DNA of 40,491 nt from Thermoguttaceae bacterium (GCA_017436025.1 JAFSDX010000149.1:1-40491), one strand, 5' to 3'. Counted from the stretch's first letter, positions 31,079 through 39,219 are shown. Numbers and translations are program-made. Notes: a model not told the origin generated them from the letters alone.

Positions 31079-32005
31079 TTATTCGCCGTCGTCTTTGCGC
31101 TTCCGGCGCGTCGTCCGCTTCTTCTTAACCGGCTCCGCTTCCGCGATCACGCCGCGTTCGGAATCGCCTTCGTCTTCTCCGGGAACGGCTCCGGCGCTTC
31201 CGCTTCCGTCGCTTCCGGCGTTTCCTCCGTCGGCGGCAAGAGGTTCAACGCTTCGAGCGTCTTCAACGTCGTTCGCGCCTCCGCTTGGAGCGCCTTCGTT
31301 CGCGGCTCCGTCAAGAGGCGTTCCGTCAACTCCGCCAACAAGAGAACCGCGTCCAACAAAATCGGTTCCGTCATTTTCTTCTCCTTTCGTTTCTCCAAAA
31401 ATCGCCGCCAATTCGCGTTCGACTTCCGCGTCCGGCGCGTTGTAAAAATTCCGAATCAGCCGCCCGCGACGCGCCGCGAAAAGCCAATAGTCGCGGACGA
31501 CTTCGACCGTTCGCCGCGTCGGCGCCGACAACGACCAAAGCGCGTTTTGGACGCGAAGCCGCGTCGGGCGTCGGCGTTCGGCGACGTCGATTAGCGCGTC
31601 GAGAAACGCGACCGCGTCCGCCGTCCGCTTCAAGTAAAGTTGCGCCGCGTTCGGACGCCCCGGGTTCCAGCGCTGAAGCTCCCCGGCGCAATCCGCCGCG
31701 CAAAGAACCGACGTCGTTTCGTCTCCAAAGAGCGCGTCGAGTTCCCGTTCGAGGTCGAGTCCGCTCGGATAAAGGAGCGCTCGCGGTTCGAGAACGAGAA
31801 CGCGGTCGAACGACGCGTCGAGCCCGTCGGCGATTCGCGCTCGAACCGACTTTAAAAACGCGACGTCGTCTTCGCGAAACGCCCCGAACGACGCGCCGAG
31901 TCGCTCCGCCGCGTCGGCGTTCCGGGCGCGAATCGATTCGGAAATCGGGTCGTTCTCGACCCGTTGCAAAATCGCAGGCGTCGGCGCCCCCCTTTCAGCA
32001 AACAT
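31079..32005 (-). CDS. Phage protein of unknown function, between capsid and neck genes
   Basis: 308 residues from the ATG at 32005, which overlaps the end of the upstream gene. The first 205 residues look like genuine coding sequence: RVLVLEPRALLYPSGLDLER, SVLCAADCAGELQRWNP, NAAQLYLKRTADAVAFLDAL and RVQNALWSLS. Their order faintly recalls nucleotide-sugar transferases (a strand ending in an acidic cluster, then N.G/A..L.R...A..FL, then Q.AL), but no DxD is present and I would not assign it. The last 100 residues are Gly/Asp/Ser-rich and end in KKKRTTRRKRKDDGE. That tail overlaps a better-looking frame at 31147-31374, so its translation is uncertain. Confidence 0.5.
   Translation of the reverse strand: MFAERGAPTPAILQRVENDPISESIRARNADAAERLGASFGAFREDDVAFLKSVRARIADGLDASFDRVLVLEPRALLYPSGLDLERELDALFGDETTSVLCAADCAGELQRWNPGRPNAAQLYLKRTADAVAFLDALIDVAERRRPTRLRVQNALWSLSAPTRRTVEVVRDYWLFAARRGRLIRNFYNAPDAEVERELAAIFGETKGEENDGTDFVGRGSLVGGVDGTPLDGAANEGAPSGGANDVEDARSVEPLAADGGNAGSDGSGSAGAVPGEDEGDSERGVIAEAEPVKKKRTTRRKRKDDGE
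31147..31374 (-). CDS. Nested small protein (75 aa) in another frame
   Basis: MTEPILLDAVLLLAELTERLL, then a charged helix (TKALQAEARTTLKTLEALNLLPP) and a Glu/Pro-rich tail. AAAGGAG lies seven bases before this ATG, the best ribosome site nearby, and the codons (ACG, GCG, CCG, GAA, TTG) follow the usage of the surrounding genes. The overlapping 308-residue frame uses rarer codons here. The TGA overlaps a GTG (GTGA) that could start a 23-residue basic peptide in the larger gene's frame. Small helical protein at the neck-gene position, function unknown. Confidence 0.55.
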   Translation of the reverse strand: MTEPILLDAVLLLAELTERLLTEPRTKALQAEARTTLKTLEALNLLPPTEETPEATEAEAPEPFPEKTKAIPNAA

Positions 32006-32402
32006 ACGCCAACGAATATTCGAGCGCGTCGCTCCCGGCGCCGGTCGTTCCGGTCGTCTCGCACTCGACGCGCCAATATCGGTTCGATTCGAGCGTCGGA
32101 CGGAATCGGAAACGCCGCGCTTCCCCCGCTCCGGAGAGCGTCCAACTCTTCTCGACCGTCGGCGTTTCGAAGCTCGGCGAATCGCTCGAAACAAGTTTCA
32201 ACGTCGCCGACGTTCCGCTCGGCAAATGCGCGCTCGTCGTCTCCGGCGCGGCGACTTCCAACTCGAACCGCTCGGAGCGAACGCCGATCGCCGAACGGAC
32301 GCCCAAATCGATCGCGTCGGTCGCGGTCGACCCGGCCTTTCCGGCGGTCGGGAATTTTTGCGTCTTAACAAGGGTCGCGTCGCGACTGGTAAAACCGCTC
32401 AT
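31995..32402 (-). CDS. Bbp16-like capsid cement protein
   Basis: 135 residues. The order TATDAIDLGVRSAIG, FELEVAAPETTS, SATLKLVSSDSPSFETPTVEKSWTLSG, RFRFRPTLESNRYWRVECETTGTTGAGSDALEYSLAYV matches the Bbp16 family. That family has a DLG near the start, the strand plus TSD segment, a short ala/gly block, then R/P..RYLR...TTGTT and a final strand. These proteins decorate or lock the capsid. The gene lies 32 bases after the major capsid gene and overlaps the next start, so it is cotranscribed. Confidence 0.6.
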   Translation of the reverse strand: MSGFTSRDATLVKTQKFPTAGKAGSTATDAIDLGVRSAIGVRSERFELEVAAPETTSAHLPSGTSATLKLVSSDSPSFETPTVEKSWTLSGAGEARRFRFRPTLESNRYWRVECETTGTTGAGSDALEYSLAYVC

Positions 32403-32434
32403 CGTCTTCTTTCTCCTTCCTTATCTCCGTTTTC

Positions 32435-33463
32435 TCAAACGCTTTCCGTCGACCAAGCCTTTTCGTTCTCGACGAGCGAATCGGTGTAAAGGATCGGAAC
32501 GCCGTACGCTTCGTTCGGGAGCGCGACGGAGCCGGTCGAAATCGTCGTCCCGGAAATCTCGATCGTCGGACGGCGCGACGCGGCGAGCAAAATCCCCGCT
32601 TTGCGCGACATAAAGAGCGCGTCCGGACGAGCGCCTTTGAACTTTTCGAGCGCGACCAAAATATGCTCGTCGGTGAACGCGGTCGAGGAAATCCCCCCCG
32701 GCGTCGCGGCGGTCGAAACGTCGACGTTCGCGACGCGGACGGCGGCGTACTTCGAGAAGTAGCCGAACCCCGGATAAAATTCGAGGAACTGCTGGTAAAC
32801 CGGAATCGTCTTTTCCGGGTCGCTCGGGTCGGGAACGTCTTTCTCGACGACGTCGGAGAGATAGAACCGTCCGTCGCGCCCGAAGAGCCAAGAGACGCCG
32901 TCGACTTCGTTGAAGCGAACGAAGTACGCGCTCGTCAGCGCCGACGTTCCGCCCCAAGAGCCCCCGGCGTCGAGAACGAAATCGTCGCCGACGAACTTTT
33001 GCAAGCCTTGGAACCCTTTTTTCGACGCGCCGGAACCTTCGACGCCGCCGTAAAAGAACTGCGTTCCGAGCGTTCGAATCGCGTTTTCGAGGACGCGGGT
33101 CGCCTCCGCCTCCATCAAGCGAGCGCCGCGCGCTTTGTCGCGGTCGATCAAGGCGCGGTCGTATCGAACGTAACTCCCGGCGTTGTAAAGTTTGAAGAGC
33201 GTTCGCTCGTATTCGCCTTTCGACGTGCGAACCCCTTCGTTGACGTCGCGAAAGACGTCGACCGGCGTCGTTTCCTTCCGAATCAACCCCTCGACGTAAT
33301 CTTGCGAAATCGTCGCTTGCGCCGCGCCGATATTGAAACGGTTCCCGTAAATATCCTCGCCGGTGAACTCCGGACAGTTCAGCCGAACCTCCGACGCGAT
33401 CTCGCGTCCGCCGCCGAACCCGTCGAATTTCAGAATATCGCACCAGTTAACAGCCGTCGTCAT
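32435..33463 (-). CDS. Major capsid protein
   Basis: 342 residues, HK97-fold type. It carries FYGGVEGSGASKKGFQGLQKFVGDDFVLDAGGSWGGTSALTSAYFVRFNEVDGVSWLFG, the (F/Y)YG..GF.GL...N/DAGG..G..TS.Y.V...G.. arrangement of the Bbp17-type coat proteins. Further strands are FEYPGFGYFSKYAAVRVANVD and RPDALFMSRKAGILLAAS. DIYGNRFNIGAAQAT and RDKARGARLMEAEATRVLENAI cover the N-arm and spine helix. The gene sits between prohead protease/scaffold and cement gene, as expected. No signal. ATG start. Confidence 0.85.
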   Translation of the reverse strand: MTTAVNWCDILKFDGFGGGREIASEVRLNCPEFTGEDIYGNRFNIGAAQATISQDYVEGLIRKETTPVDVFRDVNEGVRTSKGEYERTLFKLYNAGSYVRYDRALIDRDKARGARLMEAEATRVLENAIRTLGTQFFYGGVEGSGASKKGFQGLQKFVGDDFVLDAGGSWGGTSALTSAYFVRFNEVDGVSWLFGRDGRFYLSDVVEKDVPDPSDPEKTIPVYQQFLEFYPGFGYFSKYAAVRVANVDVSTAATPGGISSTAFTDEHILVALEKFKGARPDALFMSRKAGILLAASRRPTIEISGTTISTGSVALPNEAYGVPILYTDSLVENEKAWSTESV

Positions 33464-33510
33464 TTTCCTTCCTTTCTCCTATTTCCCCCGTTTTCTCCGC
33501 CCCGCCCGAC

Positions 33511-34059
33511 TCAACCGCCGACGGCGCGCTTGAACGCCTCGCGGTAAGACTCCGTTTTCGACCGGTTCGCGCTCTCGTCGGCGGTCGAAACGCCGTCCCG
33601 GTCGGCGGCGGCGAAGGTCGCGAAGTCGCGGCGAAGCGTCGTCAGTTCGCGACTCGTCTTTTCGAGCGCGGCGCGGAGCTTGGCGAGTTCGCCGCCGTCG
33701 CCGTCGCTCCCCGACTTCGGCGCGTCGCCGTCCTTCTTGCCGCCGCCGTCGTCCGGTTTCGGCGCGTCCTCTTTCTTCGCCGCGTCGCCGTCGCCGCCGT
33801 CGTTCGCAAGGCGCGACTTCAGCTTTTCGTTTTCCTCTTTCAACGCTTGGAACGCGTTCGACGTCGCCTCCGCGAGGTCGGCGCCCTCCTGAAAATACTT
33901 GACGCCCAGTTCGAGCCCGAAGCGGTCGACGTACTCCTGCAACTCGGCGTTCTTGACGCTCGACGGCGCGTCGCTCGTCCCGGTCGCGCCTTCGCCGTCC
34001 GGCGCGTTCGCGGCGTCGTCCTTCAATTCGGTCGTTTTTTCGTTCTTTTCCTCGGCCAT
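33511..34059 (-). CDS. Internal scaffold start within the protease gene
   Basis: Met180 (34059) has AAAGG seven bases upstream and begins MAEEKNEKTTELKDDA, exactly where the protease part ends. It would give a free 182-residue scaffold from the same frame, as phage lambda does with Nu3. Confidence 0.55.
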   Translation of the reverse strand: MAEEKNEKTTELKDDAANAPDGEGATGTSDAPSSVKNAELQEYVDRFGLELGVKYFQEGADLAEATSNAFQALKEENEKLKSRLANDGGDGDAAKKEDAPKPDDGGGKKDGDAPKSGSDGDGGELAKLRAALEKTSRELTTLRRDFATFAAADRDGVSTADESANRSKTESYREAFKRAVGG

Positions 34060-34596
34060 TTCGTTACCTTTCGTCAACAAAGTGAAATCTTTCCCCAAGA
34101 GCGCGAACGCCGTCCCGTCGTCGGTCGGATACGGACAGACGGAAAGCCCCAAAAGAGGCGCGTTTCGGAAGACGACGACCGGCCCGACGACGCGTCGCCC
34201 GTTCGCTTCGAACGCCTCCCCCGGCGCGACGTCGACTCGCTCCGCCGCCGCGAAGTCGAACGTCGGCGAAACCCCGTAAGGAACGCCGCGCGACGCTTTC
34301 GAAACGATCTCCGACGCGCGGTCGTCGCTCAAAAACGGGGTCAACTCCCCGTCGGCCAAGAGCGCGAACCCGTCGGCGCGAACCCTCGCCGCCCCGACGA
34401 TCTCCGCCGGGTCGTGATTGTAGTCGACGACGAGCGGCGTCCGCGTCGGCGCGACCGTCGCCAAATCGACGACGAACTCGAGCGTTTCGCGCCCGCCGTC
34501 TTTCGTCGGAACGCCGTGCCGCAAGACGTTCCCGGTCAACGCGACCGCCCGAAACGGCGCCGTCGTCGCCGTCCTTTCTTCGTTAAAAATATCCAT
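33511..34596 (-). CDS. Prohead protease fused to scaffold
   Basis: 361 residues. Residues 1-175 form a prohead serine protease: PLVVDYNHDPAEIVGAARV contains the probable catalytic His61, and APLLGLSVCP the Ser152; YGVSPTFDF lies between them. From residue 180 the protein turns into a charged, helical scaffold (NAELQEYVDRFGLELGVKYFQEGADLAEATSNAFQALKEENEKLKSRL), a low-complexity Asp/Gly/Lys linker and a final helix (ESYREAFKRAV). The layout mirrors lambda C/Nu3. Mature virions would lose most of it. ATG start with AAGGGG. Confidence 0.75.
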   Translation of the reverse strand: MDIFNEERTATTAPFRAVALTGNVLRHGVPTKDGGRETLEFVVDLATVAPTRTPLVVDYNHDPAEIVGAARVRADGFALLADGELTPFLSDDRASEIVSKASRGVPYGVSPTFDFAAAERVDVAPGEAFEANGRRVVGPVVVFRNAPLLGLSVCPYPTDDGTAFALLGKDFTLLTKGNEMAEEKNEKTTELKDDAANAPDGEGATGTSDAPSSVKNAELQEYVDRFGLELGVKYFQEGADLAEATSNAFQALKEENEKLKSRLANDGGDGDAAKKEDAPKPDDGGGKKDGDAPKSGSDGDGGELAKLRAALEKTSRELTTLRRDFATFAAADRDGVSTADESANRSKTESYREAFKRAVGG

Positions 34597-34628
34597 TTTC
34601 CCCTTATTCCTTGGAAACCGTTTTCGTT

Positions 34629-34718
34629 CCGCTCCGTTGGGCTCAAAAAATCAAGCGACAGCGGAGCGAAGAAAACGAACTCGCGCGGTAGCGCGGGCCC
34701 GGAACCGCGCGGTCGCGG
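34629..34718 (-). repeat. Prophage junction repeat, copy 5
   Basis: Starts directly after the stop codon of the portal gene. Minus strand: CCGCGACCGCGCGG, TTCCGGGCCCGCGC, TACCGCGCGAGTTCG, then a Y/T tract, TTGATTTTTTGAG and CCCAACGGAGCGG. It has the same 5' hairpin as copy 1 and the same 3' arm as copy 3. Confidence 0.85.
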
Positions 34719-36185
34719 TTATATTCCGATGTTCGTTTTCCCGGCGTACTCCGGCGCGTAAGCCAACGAAACGCCGTTCGTTCGAGCGTCGTCGAGCGCT
34801 TCCGCCGTTCGCCGAAGCGTTCCGCGCGGGTCGACGCCGTGCAGTTCGCAAGCCGTCCGCTGGTCGGCGAACCCGTTCGAAATCGCGACTTGCCAATCTT
34901 TCGCGTCGCCGACCAAGAGCCAAAGCGGAACCGCCGCGCCCGTCCAACGGAACGGAATCGACGCCGCGCCCGACGGGATTCGCCCGTCCCGCTCCCAACA
35001 TTCGAGGAGCCAGCGCGTCGTCTTGTTCAGGAACGGGAAAAACGCCCGCTGCTTCAACTTGCAACGCTCGACGTAATGGTTCAGCTCGCCGCGACTTCCG
35101 TAAAAGTTCGTCGACGAACCGTCGTAAAACGAGTACGGAACGTCGAGCGCGGCCAGCGCCAGCCGCGTCGTCGACTCGACGAACGACTGGAAGTTCTGCG
35201 ACGGCGTCCCGTCGTGAAAAACCGACGCTTTCTCGTTGAGCCCCAAGTCGAAAAGCATCAGCCCGTCGCCGTATTTCTCCGACGCGGCGCGAGGGTCGAA
35301 CGCGTTTTCGGCCCGCGCCGCCCGCTCCGCGTCCGTTCCGAACCCGTCGTCCGACTTGTCGCGGTTGACGATGAGGCCGATCGTCATTTCGCTCTTCATC
35401 TTGATCAGCGCGAGGTCGAAACACTCGTACAAATGCCAATATTCGCGAACCCCCGACGGCAGCGGCGAAACGCCCCGGACTTGGTCGTGCGCGTCGAAAT
35501 AGCCGATCAAATCCATCTTGCGCGCCGAGATCCAACGCTCGAACGCGTACCCGTTTTCCTCCGGCGTTCGACGGTAAATCTTGTACGCGAGGTTTTCGCC
35601 GCGCCGCCCGATTCGGACGCCGTGTTTCAGCTCTTGCGTCGCCGAGGGCGCGTCTTCGTCGCGGATTCGGTCCCCTTCGATCAACTGAATCGCCTGCGTT
35701 TCCCCGTCGTCGACGCGGAGCGCCCCGACGTCGCCGTCCCGAACCCGATGCGTTTCGATCAGTCGCAAAAGCGTCCAAAAGTCGTGTCGCTTCGAGAAAT
35801 GGCAACGCTCCGGCTCGCGCGCCCAAGCGCCGAACTCCCGCTCGACCGCTTCGTCGAGCGTTCGGTCGCCCGACGCGCAAGCGAACCGGAAGTTCGAGAC
35901 GAAACATAAATGTTGGCGGAGCGCGAACCCGAAAAGCGCGAAGTTGCGCGCCAACTCCCGAGCGCTCGACGACAACGCGAGCCGGTCGCGCCGCGAAAGC
36001 TCCTTGTCTTCCGTTCGCGCCGAAACGACGAGCGGCCGCGCCATTCCCCGTTCCGAAAGCGCGTCGTATCCGAGCCGCGTCGTCGGCCGCTCGACCGCCG
36101 CGAAGGCGCCGCGTTCGCTCCCCGTCGTTCGCGCCGTCGCCGCCGTTTTCGCCGTCGTCGTCTTCCGTTTCTTCCGCTTGCTCAT
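34719..36185 (-). CDS. Portal protein
   Basis: 488 residues from the ATG at 36185, which overlaps the stop of the upstream gene as ATGA. It forms the ring through which DNA enters the head and to which neck and tail attach. The order ARELARNFALFGFALRQHLCFVSN, AREPERCHFSKRHDFWTLLRLIETHRVRDGDVGALRVDDG, IQLIEGDRIRD, GVRIGRRGENLAYKIYRR, KMDLIGYFDAHDQVRGVSPL and NEKASVFHDGTPSQNFQSFVESTTRLALAALDVPYSF matches lambda-type portals. The N-terminus is Lys/Arg/Thr-rich. Length fits. The final residues GKTNIGI abut a junction repeat. Confidence 0.85.
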   Translation of the reverse strand: MSKRKKRKTTTAKTAATARTTGSERGAFAAVERPTTRLGYDALSERGMARPLVVSARTEDKELSRRDRLALSSSARELARNFALFGFALRQHLCFVSNFRFACASGDRTLDEAVEREFGAWAREPERCHFSKRHDFWTLLRLIETHRVRDGDVGALRVDDGETQAIQLIEGDRIRDEDAPSATQELKHGVRIGRRGENLAYKIYRRTPEENGYAFERWISARKMDLIGYFDAHDQVRGVSPLPSGVREYWHLYECFDLALIKMKSEMTIGLIVNRDKSDDGFGTDAERAARAENAFDPRAASEKYGDGLMLFDLGLNEKASVFHDGTPSQNFQSFVESTTRLALAALDVPYSFYDGSSTNFYGSRGELNHYVERCKLKQRAFFPFLNKTTRWLLECWERDGRIPSGAASIPFRWTGAAVPLWLLVGDAKDWQVAISNGFADQRTACELHGVDPRGTLRRTAEALDDARTNGVSLAYAPEYAGKTNIGI

Positions 36186-36472
36186 CGCCAAGGCCCGCCC
36201 AACCCGAACGTTTTCAAGGAACTCGACCGCCCTTCGAGCGCCGCGATTTCCCGTCGATACTCCTTAATCGTCGCGAGCGTTCCGGCGCGGTCGAACGTCG
36301 TCGAAACGCCGTCGACCGTAATCGACGCCGTCGCGCCCGCCTCCGAAAGCGCGTTCGAAAGCCGCGTTATCTCGTCGTAAAGGAAGCGGAGCCGCGCCGC
36401 TCGCCAAGTCGCGCAACTTCCGCCGTTTCCGCCGTTTCCGCCGTTTCCGTTGTTTCCGTTGTTTCCGCTCAT
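36182..36472 (-). CDS. gpW-like head-tail joining protein with Asn/Gly repeat
   Basis: 96 residues from the ATG at 36472 (ATGA overlap with the terminase stop). The first 18 residues are Asn/Gly repeats (GNNGNGGNGGNGG) coded by a nine-base DNA repeat with about five units. The rest, ARLRFLYDEITRLSNALSEAG, ITVDGVSTTFDRAGTLATIKEYRREIAALEG, fits gpW: helix, two short strands (V.DG...TFDR), helix. These proteins sit at the neck and precede the portal gene in many siphoviruses. Confidence 0.65.
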   Translation of the reverse strand: MSGNNGNNGNGGNGGNGGSCATWRAARLRFLYDEITRLSNALSEAGATASITVDGVSTTFDRAGTLATIKEYRREIAALEGRSSSLKTFGLGGPWR

Positions 36473-38517
36473 TCGTCTCGCTCCTCTCGTCGCCGCGTCG
36501 GACGTTCGCCCGGCTTGCGCAACCCTTGGACGGCGGCGCCCGCGAAACAGCCGACGACGCAGTCGAAAAGGTGGTTGTCGCGCCCCGGAATCGCCGTCCA
36601 TTCGGCGACTTCGTTCCCCGCCGCCTTCACCAGTTGGCAACGCTCCGCGCAGCAGTGATCGGCGAACATCCGATGACGCTCCCCGACGCTCCCCCAAAGG
36701 GACGCGCCCGCGACCGAGCCGACCGGCGCCGCGAACGCCGCGTGAACTTCCGACTTGAAAAAATTAACGTCCGTCGTGATCGTCTTGAACGCGCGCCCCG
36801 GCGTCGGCTCCGCGATCCAGCGGTTCCCAACCTTCGCGCCCGGTTTCGGCGTCCACTCGCTCATCGGTTTGCGCGTCGCGCCGATCGCCCGCCCCTTCGC
36901 CGGACTAACGACCGGAACGCCGACGCGGCGAATCGCGCTTTCGACCGGGTCGCGCCGATAACCGACGTCGACCATCAACCGCGAAATCGACAGAACGTGT
37001 CCCGAAACCGAAAGCCAAGTTTCCCCTAAAATCTGATGTATCAAGGAGAAAACGCCCTCTTGGATTCCGCCGTCGACGTCCGCGAACGCGAACGTTTGCT
37101 TGAGCGTCGCGTTTCCGCTCCGCCCTTTGAAAAAATACTCTTCGCGCTGTTCCGGAAAGGCGCCGTAATCGACGACGAAACAGGTTCGGTCGTCCTTAAA
37201 CGCGCAAACGGCGTAATATAGGACGTCGGAGTGAACGTCGATGAACGCGGTTAGCGTCGTCGCGTCGTTCGGAACTTGGAACCGTTCGAGCCCGTTCGTT
37301 CGCGACCGAATCGTCCGCGCGTCGCAAACGAGCGACGCCGTTTCGGGCGCGCGCGGCTCGTTTTGCCGCTCCGACCAAAAGGACGCTTCGTCGTCGATCA
37401 AGTAATTCATCGCCCGCTGGAGTCGCGACGCCTCTTTTTTCCGGTCGTAATTTTCCGGCCAATCGACGACGGCGCCCGCGTCCATCGCCTCCCGATGTTC
37501 GGCGTAAAAGGCGTTCGCCTCCTTCGCGCTCTTGCGACGCCGCGACGCGTACTCGCGCAGCCAAAGGTCGTCGAGTCGGTCGGGAAAACGCTCGACCATC
37601 TTGAAGCGCAAGCCGTTCCATTGCGGCCGCGTTTCCGGACTCAAATAAATCGCGGAAACGTCGTCCGGCTCGATGCAAGTGCAAACCATTACGACCGTCA
37701 TCGAGTCGCCGTCCGCCGCGAGTCCGATAATATCGCGCTCGATTTTATCGCAAATCTTTTTGACGCGCTCCGGGTTCTTCGCGTCCTCGATCTTCTGCAA
37801 GTCGTCGCAAACGACGAGCGAAGGTCGCGCCGTCTCCCCGTCGACGCCGTCGGTCGACGCGCCGCGAATCGCGCCGTTAATCCCGACCGCTCGAATCGTC
37901 GCGGCGCTCGCGGCGGAACCGGGAATCGTCGGCGTTTTGATTTTGTCCGTTTGCCAAACGATTCCGGTCGCCTCCCCTTCGAAGAGTTGTCCGCGCGCAA
38001 GCAACGCCGAGCCGCCGAGTCGCGCGAGCGGAACGGCGACTTCCGGGAAGTCTTCGCGAATCCGTTCCGAAACGAACGACTTTTTGACGTCGGCGAGGAG
38101 TTCCGTCGCCTCCGTTTTCGTCGCCGAAACGACGAGGACGTACTTGTGCCAACCGTAAAGGATCGCCCAAACGACCGCGCCCTTGACGATCGTCGTCTTC
38201 CCGGCGCCGCGCGGCATCGCGATCGCCCGCAAACCGCCGTCAACGATCGCGTCTTGAAGCGTTCGTATATAACGCAGGTGGTTGCGGCTAAACGACTTCT
38301 TAAACTTCTTCGGTAAATACGTCCGAAGGAAAAGCGCGAGGTCGTACTTGCAGGCGGCGCGACGTCGCGCGTTAAAAATCGGCGGAAGCGGCGCGATTTC
38401 CCGACCGGCCAACGACGTTCGCCGCGACCGTTCGGCGGCGCGCCGTTTTTGCCGTTCGTAAGCGGCGGCGCCCTTATCGCCCGCCGTCGCGCTCGTTCGT
38501 CGTTCGCTCCCCTCCAT
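36469..38517 (-). CDS. terL: Terminase large subunit
   Basis: 682 residues. ATPase part: MPRGAGKTT (101-109) is Walker A, SLVVCDD (233-239) Walker B with SATKTEATE as the adenine/coupling region. Nuclease part: Asp427 in TAFIDVHSD, Asp517 in LMVDVGYRRD and Asp652 in DNHLFDC are placed like the RNase H-type catalytic acids. It packages DNA into the head and cuts the concatemer. An extended, basic N-terminus (1-50) is Ala/Arg-rich. It overlaps the small subunit by 44 bases and the next gene by four, so it lies in the coupled operon. Typical TerL runs 450-600 residues; the extra length is in the N-terminus and a middle insert near 340-400. Confidence 0.9.
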   Translation of the reverse strand: MEGSERRTSATAGDKGAAAYERQKRRAAERSRRTSLAGREIAPLPPIFNARRRAACKYDLALFLRTYLPKKFKKSFSRNHLRYIRTLQDAIVDGGLRAIAMPRGAGKTTIVKGAVVWAILYGWHKYVLVVSATKTEATELLADVKKSFVSERIREDFPEVAVPLARLGGSALLARGQLFEGEATGIVWQTDKIKTPTIPGSAASAATIRAVGINGAIRGASTDGVDGETARPSLVVCDDLQKIEDAKNPERVKKICDKIERDIIGLAADGDSMTVVMVCTCIEPDDVSAIYLSPETRPQWNGLRFKMVERFPDRLDDLWLREYASRRRKSAKEANAFYAEHREAMDAGAVVDWPENYDRKKEASRLQRAMNYLIDDEASFWSERQNEPRAPETASLVCDARTIRSRTNGLERFQVPNDATTLTAFIDVHSDVLYYAVCAFKDDRTCFVVDYGAFPEQREEYFFKGRSGNATLKQTFAFADVDGGIQEGVFSLIHQILGETWLSVSGHVLSISRLMVDVGYRRDPVESAIRRVGVPVVSPAKGRAIGATRKPMSEWTPKPGAKVGNRWIAEPTPGRAFKTITTDVNFFKSEVHAAFAAPVGSVAGASLWGSVGERHRMFADHCCAERCQLVKAAGNEVAEWTAIPGRDNHLFDCVVGCFAGAAVQGLRKPGERPTRRREERDE

Positions 38518-39064
38518 CGCCGCCGTCGTCCCTTTCTTCCGTTCTTTCCGCTTCTTCCGCCGCGTCTTTTCTCGTTTCTTCCGGCAAAATCCGGTCGACG
38601 ACGTACTGCGCCGTCAACCGCGCCAACTCTTCGAGCTTGAGCCCCCGCCGAAAGAGCCCGGTCGACTCCAAATAACCGCGAACGATTTCCTCGCGCTCCG
38701 TCGCCTCCGTTTGCGCCGCCGAATCGGCGTTGGCGAAGTCGCATAACCGCAAGACTTCCGCCTGTTGACGCAACGCCGCGAGCGCGTTTTTAACGTCGCC
38801 GGTCGCGAGCGCGTCGGCGAGGGCCCGTTCGACAAGAATCAAATTCTTGCCGAGCGCGAGCCGTCCGTCGGTCGACGCGGTTCGAATCAAATAATCGCGG
38901 GCCGCGTCGACTTCCGCCGCCGACCGTCCGGCGCAAGCGACGTCTTCCCCGTCCCGCGCAATCCGAAACGCCAATTCGCGAACCGCTTCCGGCGCAAGCC
39001 CGCGAACCGTCCCCGCAACCTCTTGCGTCGCGCGAGCCGTTTGCGCCTCCCCCCGCTTCGTCAA
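38474..39064 (-). CDS. Terminase small subunit-like
   Basis: 196 residues with a TTG start; AGGAG lies seven bases upstream. All-helical: GLAPEAVRELAFRIARDGEDVACAGRSAAEVDAARDYL, then ALGKNLILVERALADALATGDVKNALAALRQQAEVLRLCD. The tail is Glu/Arg/Asp-rich (EERDDGGDGGERTTNERDGG) and overlaps the start of the large subunit. The position directly before TerL and the helical make-up fit a small terminase, which would recognise the packaging site. No classical winged-helix is obvious. Confidence 0.55.
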   Translation of the reverse strand: MTKRGEAQTARATQEVAGTVRGLAPEAVRELAFRIARDGEDVACAGRSAAEVDAARDYLIRTASTDGRLALGKNLILVERALADALATGDVKNALAALRQQAEVLRLCDFANADSAAQTEATEREEIVRGYLESTGLFRRGLKLEELARLTAQYVVDRILPEETRKDAAEEAERTEERDDGGDGGERTTNERDGGR

Positions 39065-39219
39065 CCGCTTGCTCCTGTCTCAATATCAAACAACAATCAA
39101 CTTTTTGCAAGAAAGAAACAAAACTCCATTTCTTGCTCGATACGTTTGGGGTGCAAATCGCCCGCTCGAAAGTAGTACCTTGCCCCCCTCCGCTCGCTCG
39201 ACCGCTCCGCTCGGCCCGC
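39065..39219 (-). promoter_or_regulatory. Gap before the terminase genes: inverted repeat and possible promoter
   Basis: GCAAGAAA (39107-39114) and TTTCTTGC (39129-39136) form an eight-base stem. On the minus strand this is followed by AAAAAG, a weak terminator for the gene to the right. TTGCAA (39110-39105) with GATATT (39087-39082) at 17 bases could be a promoter, but its start would fall on the TerS ribosome site, so it is doubtful. The region may hold the packaging (cos/pac) site. Confidence 0.3.

Noticed and set aside
30706..31445. Plus-strand ORFs sharing NSRGSADKTA-like text
   Set aside because: They come from the complement of the junction repeats; similarity reflects the DNA repeat, not a protein family.
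39082..39110. Main late promoter before the terminase genes
   Set aside because: The hexamers fit but the implied start falls on the ribosome site of TerS, and the gene to the right on the same strand suggests the operon is transcribed from further upstream.
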